Below are positions 44,686-53,463 of a DNA stretch of 64,000 bases, one piece after another. The notes below the pieces were generated by a model. That model was not told where the DNA came from. It searched no databases and was given only the letters and a program-made list of their open reading frames with translations. Origin of the DNA: Pseudoclavibacter endophyticus (GTDB lineage Bacteria; Actinomycetota; Actinomycetes; Actinomycetales; Microbacteriaceae); assembly GCF_008831085.1 (NCBI RefSeq), contig NZ_WBJY01000001.1, positions 1,984,001 through 2,048,000 on the forward strand. Reading direction: 5' to 3'. The first letter of the stretch is position 1. The number at the start of each line of letters is the position of its first letter. The translations under genes were made by a program, and so were the position numbers.

Positions 44686-45453
44686 ATGCGCATCATCACA
44701 GCACCAACCGCCGGCGCGAGCGCGACCGCGCGATCGATCCACGTGGCAGCAGCCCCCTCGTCGCGGCTCGCACGCCTGGCGATCACCCTCGCGGCCGCAC
44801 TCCTGGCCGCGGTGATCGCCGCATTTACCACCCTCGGCGCCTCGCCCGCGAGCGCGCACTCGCAGCTCGTGTCATCGAGCCCCGCGAGCGACGACTCCCT
44901 CGACACGCCGCCGTCCGAGGTTTCGCTCACCTTCAACGAAGACCTCATCGACTACGGCGGCGCGATCGAGGTCGTCGACGCCGACGAGACCGACTGGAGC
45001 GACGGCGAGCTCACGTTCACGGGCCCGACCGTCACTGTCGGGCTTTCGGCGGACATGCCCGCCGGCAGCTACGAGGTGCACTGGCAGGTCGTGTCGGCCG
45101 ACGGCCACCCGGTCAGCGGCGTCATCCCCTTTACCGTCGACGACGCCTCGGCCGAGACGCCGGGCGCGACGAACGGCGACGCCGAGCCCGACACGGCCGG
45201 CGCGGACGGCCTCGCCGGCGCGACGGCGACGCCCGCAGCGACCGCCGGTCTCAGCGGTGACGATGTCTCGACCGATGACGCGGCGAGCGATGCCGGAGCC
45301 GGCCTCAGCCCGTGGATCATCGTGCTGATCGTCGTCGCCGTGATCGTCGTGGCAGCGGCGATCGTGTTCGCGGTGCGGCGCCGCCCACACACCGGCAACG
45401 CCGACGCGACGACCGGGGCGTCCCCCGACGCCGAGCGGGGCACCGCGGAGTAA
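44686..45453 (+). CDS. copC: CopC-domain copper-binding protein, membrane-anchored
   Basis: 255 residues, ATG 44,686 with AAAGG 8 nt upstream. The signal peptide ends at ASPASAHSQLVSS, so the mature protein starts with the His of CopC that binds Cu(II). The single CopC domain (about 58-155) includes FNEDLID, PAGSYEVHWQVVSADGHPVSG and its second conserved His. An Ala/Asp/Thr-rich linker and one membrane helix (about 208-228) with an Arg-rich stop follow. It binds copper outside the membrane. CopD is not adjacent; its usual place is taken by the His-bearing membrane protein upstream. Confidence 0.9.
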   Translation: MRIITAPTAGASATARSIHVAAAPSSRLARLAITLAAALLAAVIAAFTTLGASPASAHSQLVSSSPASDDSLDTPPSEVSLTFNEDLIDYGGAIEVVDADETDWSDGELTFTGPTVTVGLSADMPAGSYEVHWQVVSADGHPVSGVIPFTVDDASAETPGATNGDAEPDTAGADGLAGATATPAATAGLSGDDVSTDDAASDAGAGLSPWIIVLIVVAVIVVAAAIVFAVRRRPHTGNADATTGASPDAERGTAE

Positions 45454-45533
45454 CGGCGACCTCGATCGCCGCCTTGTGAGGGGGAGGGCCCACCGTGACC
45501 CGCGAGCAGCGTGGTCGGTAGCCCACCCCCTCC
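45454..45533. terminator. Inverted repeats between convergent copC-like and MerR genes
   Basis: A 6-bp hairpin CGGCGA/TCGCCG (45,454-45,471) directly follows the copC stop. A longer imperfect repeat pairs GAGGGGGAGGGCCCACC (from 45,478) with GGTAGCCCACCCCCTCC (ending 45,533). Lying between convergent genes, they may serve as a bidirectional terminator. Neither has a T-tract. Confidence 0.4.
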
Positions 45534-45591
45534 ATCGGCACCCTGCTCGGCACCACTCAGGCCCGCGTCGGACTTCCATCGACTCCGCGGG

Positions 45592-46389
45592 CTATGAGGC
45601 GGCGGTGCCGCCCGCACCGAGGTGCACCCTGAGGGCCTCGCGGACGAAGGCTGCTCCCTCGGTCCCGCCGTAGTTGGCGGCGAAGCGCTCATCGGCGACG
45701 TACATGTCGGCAAGGCCGAGCACGTACTCGTGCGAGGCCTCGCCGGAGGCGTGGCCGCGGGGCGTCGCGGGCACGCGGCCAAGCCACGCGACGTGACGCT
45801 CCGCCACCGCCCGGGCGTCGAGGCCCGCGGGGTCAGCGCCGGCGGCGTGCAGGTCGCCCCACGCGCGATTCAGCGCCTCGACCTCGCGCGCGAAGGCCGC
45901 ACGTTCGTCTGGCGACTGGGCCGCCCACCAGTCGGAGCCGCGCTTCGCCGCATCGGCACCCCAGCGCTCGGCGACCTCGTGCTCGTACTGCGAGTGGTCG
46001 AATCCATCGAGCATGTCGTTCATGGTGATCTCCTCTTCGCTCTCCAGGGCGGTGAGGGTGGAGCGCACGGCGACGAGCTGCCGGCCGAGCCGATCGCGCT
46101 CGGCCTCGAGCCAGCGCACGTGATCGCGCAGGGCACGCTGCTCGTTGGTCTCGCGCTCGAGCACCTCGGCGATCACGCCGAGCCCGAGCCCGAGCTCGCG
46201 CAGCAGCAGGATCCGCTGCAGCCGCACGAGTGCGTGGCGGCCGTAGAAGCGGTATCCGTTCGGCCCGATGCGCGACGGCTCGAGCAAGCCGAGCTGGCCG
46301 TAGTGGCGCAGCGTGCGGCTCGTCGTTCCGACGGCCTTCGCGACCTGCGTGATCGACCACTCGGAGTCGGACCGATCGGCGTGCTCCAC
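45592..46389 (-). CDS. MerR-family regulator with TipAS ligand-binding domain
   Basis: 265 residues, GTG 46,389 with GGGAGGA 4 nt upstream. The N-terminal winged helix starts WSITQVAKAVGTTSRTLRHY and GYRFYGRHALVRLQRI. A coiled-coil region (about 75-115) leads to a TipAS-like all-helical domain (MLDGFDHSQYEHEVAERWG, EYVLGLADMYVADERFAANY), which in Streptomyces TipAL binds thiopeptide antibiotics. It should bind one or more peptide-like antibiotics or other hydrophobic ligands and activate its targets. The promoter at 46,449-46,479 has its likely own operator. The Cys used by TipAL for covalent thiostrepton binding is not evident. Confidence 0.9.
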   Translation of the reverse strand: MEHADRSDSEWSITQVAKAVGTTSRTLRHYGQLGLLEPSRIGPNGYRFYGRHALVRLQRILLLRELGLGLGVIAEVLERETNEQRALRDHVRWLEAERDRLGRQLVAVRSTLTALESEEEITMNDMLDGFDHSQYEHEVAERWGADAAKRGSDWWAAQSPDERAAFAREVEALNRAWGDLHAAGADPAGLDARAVAERHVAWLGRVPATPRGHASGEASHEYVLGLADMYVADERFAANYGGTEGAAFVREALRVHLGAGGTAAS

Positions 46390-46448
46390 GATTCCTCCCT
46401 CACCTGACGACCGGCCCCGCGGTTCGGGTGCCGTGCCGCTCGAGAACG

Positions 46449-46479
46449 ACGGTACGAGTTGACGTTACGTCAAGGTCAA
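46449..46479 (-). promoter_or_regulatory. MerR-type promoter with 19-bp spacer and central palindrome
   Basis: On the minus strand, TTGACC (-35, 46,479-46,474) and TACCGT (-10, 46,454-46,449) flank a 19-bp spacer that contains the perfect palindrome TTGACGTAACGTCAA (46,473-46,459). MerR proteins activate such overlong-spacer promoters by twisting DNA at a spacer palindrome. It lies about 60 bp before the MerR GTG, indicating autoregulation. Confidence 0.8.
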
Positions 46480-46546
46480 GGACGGTTCACGTGCGTCGCT
46501 CGGGGCGACCGTCCGCAACGGTCACCGGGTCCGTGATGGCGATGCC

Positions 46547-47353
46547 TCAGTCGCGTCGGCGCGCAAGCACGACACCGTCGTCGAGCGGGGCGGGTCCACC
46601 GTCGGGGTCGTTCACCTCGCGCTGCCGCAGCTCGCACGCCTCGATGGTCCACTCGCGTTCGTCGAGGGCGAGCTCGGCGAGCTCCTCCTGGGGAGTGAGA
46701 AATCGGTACCCCTCTGGAACTCCGTCCGCCCACGGCGCCGGCGCGGCGTGGCTCGTGATGAGCAGCAGGCCGCCCGGGGTCACGAGTTCGGCCGCCCGCC
46801 GCAGGAGCAGCGTTCGTGGCAGTTCCACGGTCGGTGGCGCATGAAAGAAGGAAGCGGACACGAGGTCGAAGGCGACGTCGGAATCGGCGACGGCCGCGTC
46901 GGTGCCGGTGCCGGTGCCGGTGCCGGCAGCGTCGGCGTGGCGGCCCACCGCGAGCGCGCCAACACGGGCTGAGCTGATTGCCTCGGCGATGTCACCCGCG
47001 ATGAACCGCGCGGTCGCCGCGCCGGCCGACGCAGCGGCGCGCTGCGCCCGTGCTACCGCGGTCGGCGAGATGTCGACGCCGCTCGCCCGCCAACCTCGCA
47101 GCGCGAGCCAGATGACATCGGCGCCCTCACCGCAGCCCAGGTCGAGCGCCGTGCCGGGCGCGAGTCCGGCCGCGACCTGCGTGAGGACGAGGTTGGCGCG
47201 CCCCGACCATTGCCGGCCGTTGTCCGCGTTCACGTAGGCGTGCTCCCAGAACTCGCGGGGTTCCGTCGGCCACCCTTCCCCGAATGGTCGGGGGCCGGCG
47301 GTGCCGTGCCGGAGGGCATGGTTCGAGTGCGAAACGGCTGCGTCGTTGGTCAT
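46547..47353 (-). CDS. SAM-dependent methyltransferase (tellurite-resistance/TehB-like)
   Basis: 268 residues. FWEHAYVNADNGRQWSGRAN near the N-terminus, motif I ALDLGCGEGADVIWLALRGW, then GVDISPTAVARA and LVTPGGLLLITSHA. The fold and N-terminus suit the class that includes TehB-like and small-molecule methylases. A short Gly-Thr repeat (GTGTGTGT) is coded by a GGTGCC-type tandem at about 46,900-46,930. Start ATG 47,353 was chosen because a TAGGAT -10 lies about 65 bp upstream; an in-frame earlier ATG falls inside that -10. It reads toward the MerR promoter. Confidence 0.8.
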   Translation of the reverse strand: MTNDAAVSHSNHALRHGTAGPRPFGEGWPTEPREFWEHAYVNADNGRQWSGRANLVLTQVAAGLAPGTALDLGCGEGADVIWLALRGWRASGVDISPTAVARAQRAAASAGAATARFIAGDIAEAISSARVGALAVGRHADAAGTGTGTGTDAAVADSDVAFDLVSASFFHAPPTVELPRTLLLRRAAELVTPGGLLLITSHAAPAPWADGVPEGYRFLTPQEELAELALDEREWTIEACELRQREVNDPDGGPAPLDDGVVLARRRD

Positions 47354-47581
47354 GCCGTCATGCTTCAGCCGACTCGCGCGCTCGCGCAACTCGTGTTGCA
47401 GTTTGGCAATTCCCATCCTAGGCGCGGCCGAAACGAACCCGACGATATCGTGCGAATGCTCGCGGGCCCGTCGGGGTCTGCGAGAGGGTTGGCGGGCGGA
47501 TGCAGCCAGCGCGCATCCGCCCACGTGCCGGCTCGCAGGCATCGGCACGCCACGAACCAGCAAGCAGTGGAGGAAACGACG

Positions 47582-47884
47582 ATGGCAACGTCGAAATCGA
47601 AGTCGTCTTCGAAGCGCTCGAAGGGCGACCCCGGCCCCAGCGTCAAGGACGACGAACTCTACGAGGAGCTTCGCGAGGACGGCGCGTCGAAGGAGAAGGC
47701 CGCGCGTATCGCGAACGCCTCGGCCGCCCGTGGCCGCACGAACGTTGGGCGCAAAGGCGGCGAGGCGGAGAGCTACGACGACCGCACCGTCGCCGAGCTG
47801 CGTGAGCGGGCGAAGGAGCTCGGCCTGACGGGCTATTCGCGGCTCCGCAAGTCAGAGCTCATCGACAAGCTCCGCAATCACTGA
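47582..47884 (+). CDS. Rho-N/SAP-like DNA- or RNA-binding small protein
   Basis: 100 residues from ATG 47,582, with GGAGGAAA 6-13 nt upstream. The N-terminal 20 residues are Ser/Lys-rich. DDELYEELREDGASKEKAAR and IANASAARGR form a helical segment of a type common in actinobacteria, and RTVAELRERAKELGLTGYSR then LRKSELIDKLRNH is a Rho-N or SAP-like helix-extended-helix. It probably binds nucleic acid in the cytoplasm. It converges with the flavin monooxygenase gene 11 bp away, which limits any long 3' end. Confidence 0.88.
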   Translation: MATSKSKSSSKRSKGDPGPSVKDDELYEELREDGASKEKAARIANASAARGRTNVGRKGGEAESYDDRTVAELRERAKELGLTGYSRLRKSELIDKLRNH

Positions 47885-47894
47885 GCCGAAGCGC

Positions 47895-49268
47895 TCACAC
47901 GACGCGCGAGATCGCCCCCGGCGTCTCGGAAGGCACCATGCCGAGCCGCTCGCGCAGCGTCTCGCGGTGCGGGTGATCGGGTTCCGGTCTCCTGGCCCCG
48001 CGCAGACGACCGCGCCGCCGAAGCTCCGGACCGACGTGCTCAGCGAACGCCAGCAGGCTCGCGTTGTGCACGGCCGCAGTGACGACGAACCCGTCGCACG
48101 CGCCCGAGTCAACCCACTCGCAGAGCTCATCGGCGATGCTCGCGCCGGCACCGACGAACTGCGGCGCGAGCTGAGTCATCGACTGCAGTGTGGCGAAGCG
48201 ACCGACCGTGAGCCGTTCGCGCTCGCAACGGCGGCGCAGCATCCGCTCGAAGCCCTCGGCGCCGGTCGCGCCGCGATGCCGGTCGAGGAACTCCGTCGCC
48301 GGTTCCGCCGGATCGATGACCGTCGCATCCGCGTGGAAGATGCGCGCCAGCGCCCGCATCGTCAGCTCGGGATCGAGTCGATCCTCGAGATCGCGGACGA
48401 GCATCCGCGCCGCCTCGTCGCTCGCGGCGGCGATGGGCTGGACGCCGACGCAGACGCGTAATCCGTCCGGGTCTCGCCCGATCGCGGCGGCGCGGTGACG
48501 CAGGTCGGCGCGGGCCGCGGCGGCGGTCTCGCGATCCTCCGCCCAGATGAAGGCGATCTCGGCCCACCGCGCCGCGAACTCGAGGCCACGATCGGAGGCG
48601 CCCGCCTGCATCAGCACCGGATGGTCCTGGCGGCTGCGCGGAACCGTCAACGGGCCCATGGCGCGTCGGTGTCCGCGACCGTCGGTTGTCTCGCCGCCTC
48701 GAGCCGCTCGGTGCACGCGGCACGGATCGGCGAACCGGCCCCCATCGGCGTCGAGCAGCAGCGCGCCCGGCTCCCACGAGCGCATGAGCTCCACGACCTC
48801 GTCGACCACGCGATCGGCGCGATCGTAGCGCTCCGCCTTCGGCGCGATGCGCTCGCCACCCATGTTGCGGGCCTCGGCGTCGGTCGTCGAGGTCACGATG
48901 TTCCAGGCGCAACGCCCACCCGAGAGGTGATCGAGCGTGAGGAGCGAGCGCGCGATCAGATACGGCGGCGCGAAGCTCGTCGACACCGTCGCCCCGAGCC
49001 CGATCGTGCTGGTCGCGCCGGCCACGGTCGCGAGGGTGACGACGGGGTCGAGGTACACGGCCCCCTTGCCGCCCGTCTCGAGGGTCGTCTCGAAGCTGCC
49101 CTCCCGATCTTCGGGCACCGCGAGCGCGTCCGGCAAGAACATGAGGTCGAAGCCGCCCACCTCGAGGGCGCGCGCCGTGTCGATCCAGTACGTCGCATCG
49201 AGCCAGTCGCTTCGCGCCTCCGGGTGCATCCAGCTCGCGGCGTACTGCCCCGTGGGCGGCGTTGCCAT
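47895..49268 (-). CDS. LLM-class flavin-dependent monooxygenase (NtaA/SnaA/DszA family)
   Basis: 457 residues. LDATYWIDTARALEVGGFDL, LDPVVTLATVAGATSTIGLG, FAPPYLIARSLLTLDHLSGG and ARNMGGE are conserved in the NtaA/SnaA/DszA branch of bacterial luciferase-like enzymes. These use reduced FMN from a separate reductase to oxygenate organic substrates. A loop near residue 200 (RAARGGETTDGRG) is shorter than in NtaA. ATG 49,268 has CACGCT 7 nt upstream and no RBS. No flavin reductase is adjacent. The ykoC gene lies 28 bp upstream in the same direction. Confidence 0.9.
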   Translation of the reverse strand: MATPPTGQYAASWMHPEARSDWLDATYWIDTARALEVGGFDLMFLPDALAVPEDREGSFETTLETGGKGAVYLDPVVTLATVAGATSTIGLGATVSTSFAPPYLIARSLLTLDHLSGGRCAWNIVTSTTDAEARNMGGERIAPKAERYDRADRVVDEVVELMRSWEPGALLLDADGGRFADPCRVHRAARGGETTDGRGHRRAMGPLTVPRSRQDHPVLMQAGASDRGLEFAARWAEIAFIWAEDRETAAAARADLRHRAAAIGRDPDGLRVCVGVQPIAAASDEAARMLVRDLEDRLDPELTMRALARIFHADATVIDPAEPATEFLDRHRGATGAEGFERMLRRRCERERLTVGRFATLQSMTQLAPQFVGAGASIADELCEWVDSGACDGFVVTAAVHNASLLAFAEHVGPELRRRGRLRGARRPEPDHPHRETLRERLGMVPSETPGAISRVV

Positions 49269-49296
49269 GCCGACCAGCGTGACCGATCTTGGTGCG

Positions 49297-50205
49297 TCAC
49301 GCACGGCGGCCGCCGTGAATGAAGACGGAGGGCTCGACGAGCGCGGCGATCGTGAGCCATCCGGTCGCGGACGCCACGAGTACCACCGCGAGCGCGGCGA
49401 CGACGACGACCACGAGCACGATGTCGCGCGCGCCGAGCGGTACCGGTCGCCAGACGGTGCGCGGCCCGTCGCCGAGGCCGCGCGACTCGAGCGCGAGCGC
49501 AATGCGCTCAGACGCACGCACCTGAGCGACGAGCAGCGCGAAGGCGGCGCGCGCGGCATCCACGGGCCCGAAGCGGGGCCTGCCGTTTCGGCGCAGCGGA
49601 GCGCGAACCGATTGGGCGGCCCTGATCGTGGCCCATCGCTGCGGCATGGCCTCGAGCATCCGGTGCCCCGCGAGCAGGGCGTGCGCGTAGCGCGGGCTCA
49701 GGCGGGCGTGCAGCATGAGGCTGACCAGAAGGTCGCGCGGCGGCGTGGTCGCGAGGAACGAGATCGCCAGCACGCCGATGAACATCGCGCGAAGCGCGAG
49801 CGCGAGCCCGATGGTGACCCCCTCAACCGTGATGCGCACCGGGAGGTCGGGCCACAGCTCGGTGCCCGGCCTGCTGAGTGCGTTGACCGACACGATGCCG
49901 ACCGCGAACGCGACGAACGGCAGCTGCCCGACCGCGAGCGTCCGCGGCGAGACGCGGGCGGACGCGAGTGCCGCGACGAGTGCCGCCGCGTAGAGCACGA
50001 GCACGGGAACCGGATCGAAGAGCACCATGACCGCGATCGACGCGACGAAGAGCACCGCGAACTTCACGGTCGGGTTGCAGCACGCGAGCCAGGACCCCCG
50101 GCTCGGCTCGCGATCCCGCCGTACCGCGCCCGCGGGAAGGGCCGATGCGGGCTCGGCGGCGAGACCGCGCGAACGGACCCGCGTCGCCGCCCGCTCGGCG
50201 GTCAC
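49297..50205 (-). CDS. ykoC: ECF transporter transmembrane component (YkoC/EcfT)
   Basis: 302 residues from a GTG that overlaps the ykoD stop (GTGA). Six or so membrane helices include FAVLFVASIAVMVLFDPVPV and VTIGLALALRAMFIGVLAIS. The conserved coupling motifs appear as APLRRNGRPRFG- and ASERIALALESRGLG (the A-R-G-like motif that docks to the ATPase). This is the shared membrane component of energy-coupling-factor transporters. With YkoD, YkoE and YkoF it imports thiamine or its pyrimidine precursor. Confidence 0.9.
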   Translation of the reverse strand: MTAERAATRVRSRGLAAEPASALPAGAVRRDREPSRGSWLACCNPTVKFAVLFVASIAVMVLFDPVPVLVLYAAALVAALASARVSPRTLAVGQLPFVAFAVGIVSVNALSRPGTELWPDLPVRITVEGVTIGLALALRAMFIGVLAISFLATTPPRDLLVSLMLHARLSPRYAHALLAGHRMLEAMPQRWATIRAAQSVRAPLRRNGRPRFGPVDAARAAFALLVAQVRASERIALALESRGLGDGPRTVWRPVPLGARDIVLVVVVVAALAVVLVASATGWLTIAALVEPSVFIHGGRRA

Positions 50206-52013
50206 GCGGCATCTCCCGCGAGCGCGAGGGCGAGGTCGTCGAGCGCCCTCAGAATCCGGGGTACCCCGTTCGATGCGTCCGGGTCGCGCTCCCCCAGGAC
50301 CCCGCCGGGCTCCGCGAGCCAGCGAAGCAGCCGCGGCAACCGCAGCCGGGCGCGCTCGAGCAGCCGGTGGTCGCGCACCAGTCGAGCCGGCGTCGTATCG
50401 GCGAGCACCCGCCCCTCGCCGAGCACGACGACGCGGTCGGCGTAGGCCGCGACCGCACGCAGATCGTGACTCGAGAAGCACACGCCCCTCCCCTCCTCGG
50501 CCGCGGCGACGAGGGCGCGCATCGCCCCGATCTGCGCCCGACGATCGAGCCCGAACGTCGGCTCGTCAGCGAGCAGGAACGCGCGGTCGTGCAGCAGCAT
50601 CGCGGCGAGGCTCACGCGCCGCTGCTGCCCGCCCGAGAGACGGTGCGGCTGACGGTCGGCGAGGTCATCGAGATCGAATCGGCGCAGCTGCTCGTCGACG
50701 CGCGCATCGGTGTGCTGACCGGTCGGCAGGCCGTGGGCGAGCTCGGCGCGCACCGTCGTGGCGGCGAACTGGTGCTCCGGATGCTGGAACACCATTCCGG
50801 CCCGGGGTCCAGTGACCGTGCCGGCCGCGGGGCGTTCGAGCCCCGCGAGGCAGGCCAGCAGGCTCGACTTGCCCGTGCCGTTCGCGCCGACGAGCGCGAC
50901 GACCTCGCCGGTCCGCAGCTCGAGGTCCACGCCCGCCACCACCGTTGCACGTGCCCGGCGCGGGCCACGGGCGACTGACACGGATGCTGCCCGCAGTGCC
51001 GCGGTCGGGCGGCGGAACGTGCCACCAGCGGCAACGCCCGCGGCGGCACCGGCGCGAGACGCGCCACCGACGTCCTCGCCCGAATCGCCAGCCGCGGCCT
51101 CAGTCGAGGCGAGGGACCTGAGCCGATCGGCGAGCCCCGCCGCATCCGACGCGCCGAGCAGCGCCGGCAGCTCGAGCTCGAGGGGAACCCAGCATCCGTC
51201 ACGGATGAGCTCGCGGGCCGTCTCGGCCTTCAGCTCGCGAGCCGGCCCGTCGAAGCGCACGCGCCCGTCGCGGCCGATGACGAGCCAGCGATTCGGCAGC
51301 GCCTCGATGCCGGCGTCGCCCGCCAGCTCATCGAGGCGATGCTCGACCAGCACACAGCTCGCACCCGTCGTGACGCAGGCCGAATCGATGGCGGCGCGGA
51401 CCGCATCGATGCCCTCGGCGTCGAGCATCGAGGTGGGTTCGTCGAGGAGCAGCACCTCGGGCGTCGCCGCGACCGCGGCCGCGAGCGCGATGCGTTGGAG
51501 CTCGCCCCCCGACAACTCCCCCGTACGACGGCCGGCGAGGTGGCGCGCGCCCGCCATCTCGAGCGCCGCGTCAACGGACGGCCCGATGCTCGCCGGGTCG
51601 ACCGAGAGGTTCTCGAGTGGGAAGGCGACTTCGTCGTCGACGTCGGGCAGGCAGACGCCCGACTCGGGATCCTGCGCGACGACGCCGAGCACGTCGGCGA
51701 GCCCGGCGACCGTCACCGCGCCCACGTCGCGCCCCACGAGGCGAACCGACCCACCCGTCTCCGCCGCGATCGCATGCGGGACGGCGCCGTGGAGCATCCG
51801 GAGCAGCGTCGATTTGCCCGATCCCGACGGACCGAGCACAAGCATCCGTTCACCCGGTGCGAGTGAGAACGAAACGGGGCCGACGCCGTCGCCCGACGCA
51901 AACTCGGCCCATGCACCGCGGGTGTCGATCGCCGCGACGGGCGGCTCGCGCCCCTCGATTGCCACCGCTTCGCGCTGCGTCGGCGCCGAGACGGGCACCG
52001 AGCTATCGCCCAT
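50202..52013 (-). CDS. ykoD: ECF transporter dual ATP-binding protein (YkoD)
   Basis: 603 residues carrying two ABC domains in one chain. Domain 1: Walker A GPSGSGKST (about 61-69), signature LSGGELQRIA, Walker B LLLDEPTSMLD. Domain 2: Walker A GANGTGKSS (about 375), signature LSGGQQRRVS, Walker B FLLADEPTFGLD, switch HDLRAV. YkoD is such a fusion in B. subtilis; it serves as EcfA and EcfA' in one. The start ATG 52,013 overlaps the ykoE end by 11 bp; an adjacent GTG at 52,016 is possible. The first domain has a His switch (VLVEHR). Confidence 0.92.
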   Translation of the reverse strand: MGDSSVPVSAPTQREAVAIEGREPPVAAIDTRGAWAEFASGDGVGPVSFSLAPGERMLVLGPSGSGKSTLLRMLHGAVPHAIAAETGGSVRLVGRDVGAVTVAGLADVLGVVAQDPESGVCLPDVDDEVAFPLENLSVDPASIGPSVDAALEMAGARHLAGRRTGELSGGELQRIALAAAVAATPEVLLLDEPTSMLDAEGIDAVRAAIDSACVTTGASCVLVEHRLDELAGDAGIEALPNRWLVIGRDGRVRFDGPARELKAETARELIRDGCWVPLELELPALLGASDAAGLADRLRSLASTEAAAGDSGEDVGGASRAGAAAGVAAGGTFRRPTAALRAASVSVARGPRRARATVVAGVDLELRTGEVVALVGANGTGKSSLLACLAGLERPAAGTVTGPRAGMVFQHPEHQFAATTVRAELAHGLPTGQHTDARVDEQLRRFDLDDLADRQPHRLSGGQQRRVSLAAMLLHDRAFLLADEPTFGLDRRAQIGAMRALVAAAEEGRGVCFSSHDLRAVAAYADRVVVLGEGRVLADTTPARLVRDHRLLERARLRLPRLLRWLAEPGGVLGERDPDASNGVPRILRALDDLALALAGDAA

Positions 52014-52791
52014 CACGCAGGGTCCGGTCCGCCGCATCGTCCGCGCTCGCGGCGGGGCCCACGGGGCGGGGCGGGGCCGCCGAGTCGCCCGATTCCGCCT
52101 CCGCGCCGATCGCGGTCTCGGCCTCAGCGACCTCGGCCGCGGCCTCGGCGCGCCTCGAGCTCGCGCTCGCCTGGCCGCCGCGCCGGGCGGTGGTGCGGGG
52201 CGTGTGGCCGGCCCGGCCAATGGCGAACTCGTCGAGCACCCCCGTGCGGGCAAGCGCGTCGACGATGACCTTGGCGAGCAGCCCGCCGAGCACGATGCCC
52301 GAAACGATCTGCATGCCGAGGCGCAGCAGCAGGATGTCCTGTCCCCACCAGTCGTAGCGCGCCGCGGAGTACCCGAAGACCAGCAACGCGCCGAGGGCTC
52401 CCGAGATCGCGAACAGGAGCCACGAGAAGCGCCGGTACCGTGTGACCGCGAACGGAAGCTCGCTGCCGACGCCCTGCAGGAGAGCGGCGAGCAGGAGGGG
52501 AGCGCCGACGGGCGATCCGAGGAAGACCACCTCGATGATCGAGGCGATCACCTCGGCGATGACACCGACGAAAGGGCGGCGAATGATCGCCACGGCGATC
52601 GGGGCGACGAGCAACCATCCGCCGAAGACGACGTGCTGGGCGAGGTCGCCGGCCGGCCCCATGGCGACCGCGAGCGCGTTCCACGCCTGCACGAGCGCCC
52701 AGTACAGGAAGCCGAAGACGGCGCCGAGCATGACCATGAGCACGATATCGCGCAGCTGCAGGCGGGGCGCGCGTCCCGCGAGGCGGGTCAT
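52003..52791 (-). CDS. ykoE: ECF transporter substrate-binding membrane component (YkoE)
   Basis: 262 residues. LRDIVLMVMLGAVFGFLYWALVQAWN at the N-terminus and VVFGGWLLVAPIAVAIIRRPF are typical of YkoE, the S component for hydroxymethylpyrimidine or thiamine. Five or six membrane helices are followed by a cytoplasmic Ala/Glu-rich tail of about 70 residues that is absent in Bacillus YkoE. The ATG overlaps the ykoF stop (ATGA). It binds the vitamin precursor in the membrane and couples to YkoC. Confidence 0.92.
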   Translation of the reverse strand: MTRLAGRAPRLQLRDIVLMVMLGAVFGFLYWALVQAWNALAVAMGPAGDLAQHVVFGGWLLVAPIAVAIIRRPFVGVIAEVIASIIEVVFLGSPVGAPLLLAALLQGVGSELPFAVTRYRRFSWLLFAISGALGALLVFGYSAARYDWWGQDILLLRLGMQIVSGIVLGGLLAKVIVDALARTGVLDEFAIGRAGHTPRTTARRGGQASASSRRAEAAAEVAEAETAIGAEAESGDSAAPPRPVGPAASADDAADRTLRDGR

Positions 52792-53459
52792 GCCGACGCC
52801 TCCGTGTGGCTCGGGCTGTTGAGCGAGATGGTGGCGTGGCAGGTGACGTGCTGCACCGTGCGACCCACCATCGTCCATCCCGCGAAGATCGTGCCGAGCA
52901 CGGTGCCCAGGTCGCCTTCGAGACGGGTGACGAAGTGCGCCGAGCCGCGGAACGTGCCGTTGTCGCGCGCGAGCTCGATCGCGGCGGAGATGTCTCGCAT
53001 GTGGTCCGGCTCGACGCCGTCGGCGACCGGTTGATCGGCGAGTGGGTACAGCGCCCACTCCGCCGCGGCATACCGCCCCGTCTCCCGGGGCGCCGGAGCC
53101 TCGACGGACCTGGCTCCGGCCCCGCCCGGCGCCTCGCACACGGCCTCGCCGGGGCAGCCGCGCGAGAGGTGCAGGGCGACCGAGGCGTGATGGCCGGATG
53201 CGGCGATGGACTCGGCAAGATCGGTCACGGCGCGCAACAGCCTCGCCTCATCGCCGCCCAGATACGTGCTCACGTCGCCGGTCTCGACGACGAGGCCCTG
53301 CGTGTCCAGTGCGCCGAGCGCATCGGTGATGGTCTCGATATACGCGTCGGTCATGACGGCCACGGTGATGCGCGCCCCGACGCCGAATCGCAGCGGGTCG
53401 GCCTGAAGCTGCTCCGGCGTCGGATCGGCCGCCGCGGCGGTTGTGGCGGTGTCGGTCAT
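52788..53459 (-). CDS. ykoF: YkoF-family thiamine/hydroxymethylpyrimidine-binding protein
   Basis: 223 residues, ATG 53,459 with GGGAGGA 4 nt upstream. The protein contains two copies of the ACT-like YkoF fold: FGVGARITVAVMTDAYIETI and then AEWALYPLADQPVADGVEPD. YkoF binds thiamine or its pyrimidine between the repeats and delivers it in the cytoplasm. Gene order ykoF-ykoE-ykoD-ykoC, all overlapping, matches B. subtilis. The TPP riboswitch and a hairpin covering this RBS control the operon. Confidence 0.9.
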   Translation of the reverse strand: MTDTATTAAAADPTPEQLQADPLRFGVGARITVAVMTDAYIETITDALGALDTQGLVVETGDVSTYLGGDEARLLRAVTDLAESIAASGHHASVALHLSRGCPGEAVCEAPGGAGARSVEAPAPRETGRYAAAEWALYPLADQPVADGVEPDHMRDISAAIELARDNGTFRGSAHFVTRLEGDLGTVLGTIFAGWTMVGRTVQHVTCHATISLNSPSHTEASA

Positions 53460-53463
53460 GGTT

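Noticed and set aside
46900..46935. GGTGCC tandem repeat in the methyltransferase gene
   Set aside because: It keeps the reading frame and codes a short Gly-Thr run in a loop; no evidence of phase variation.
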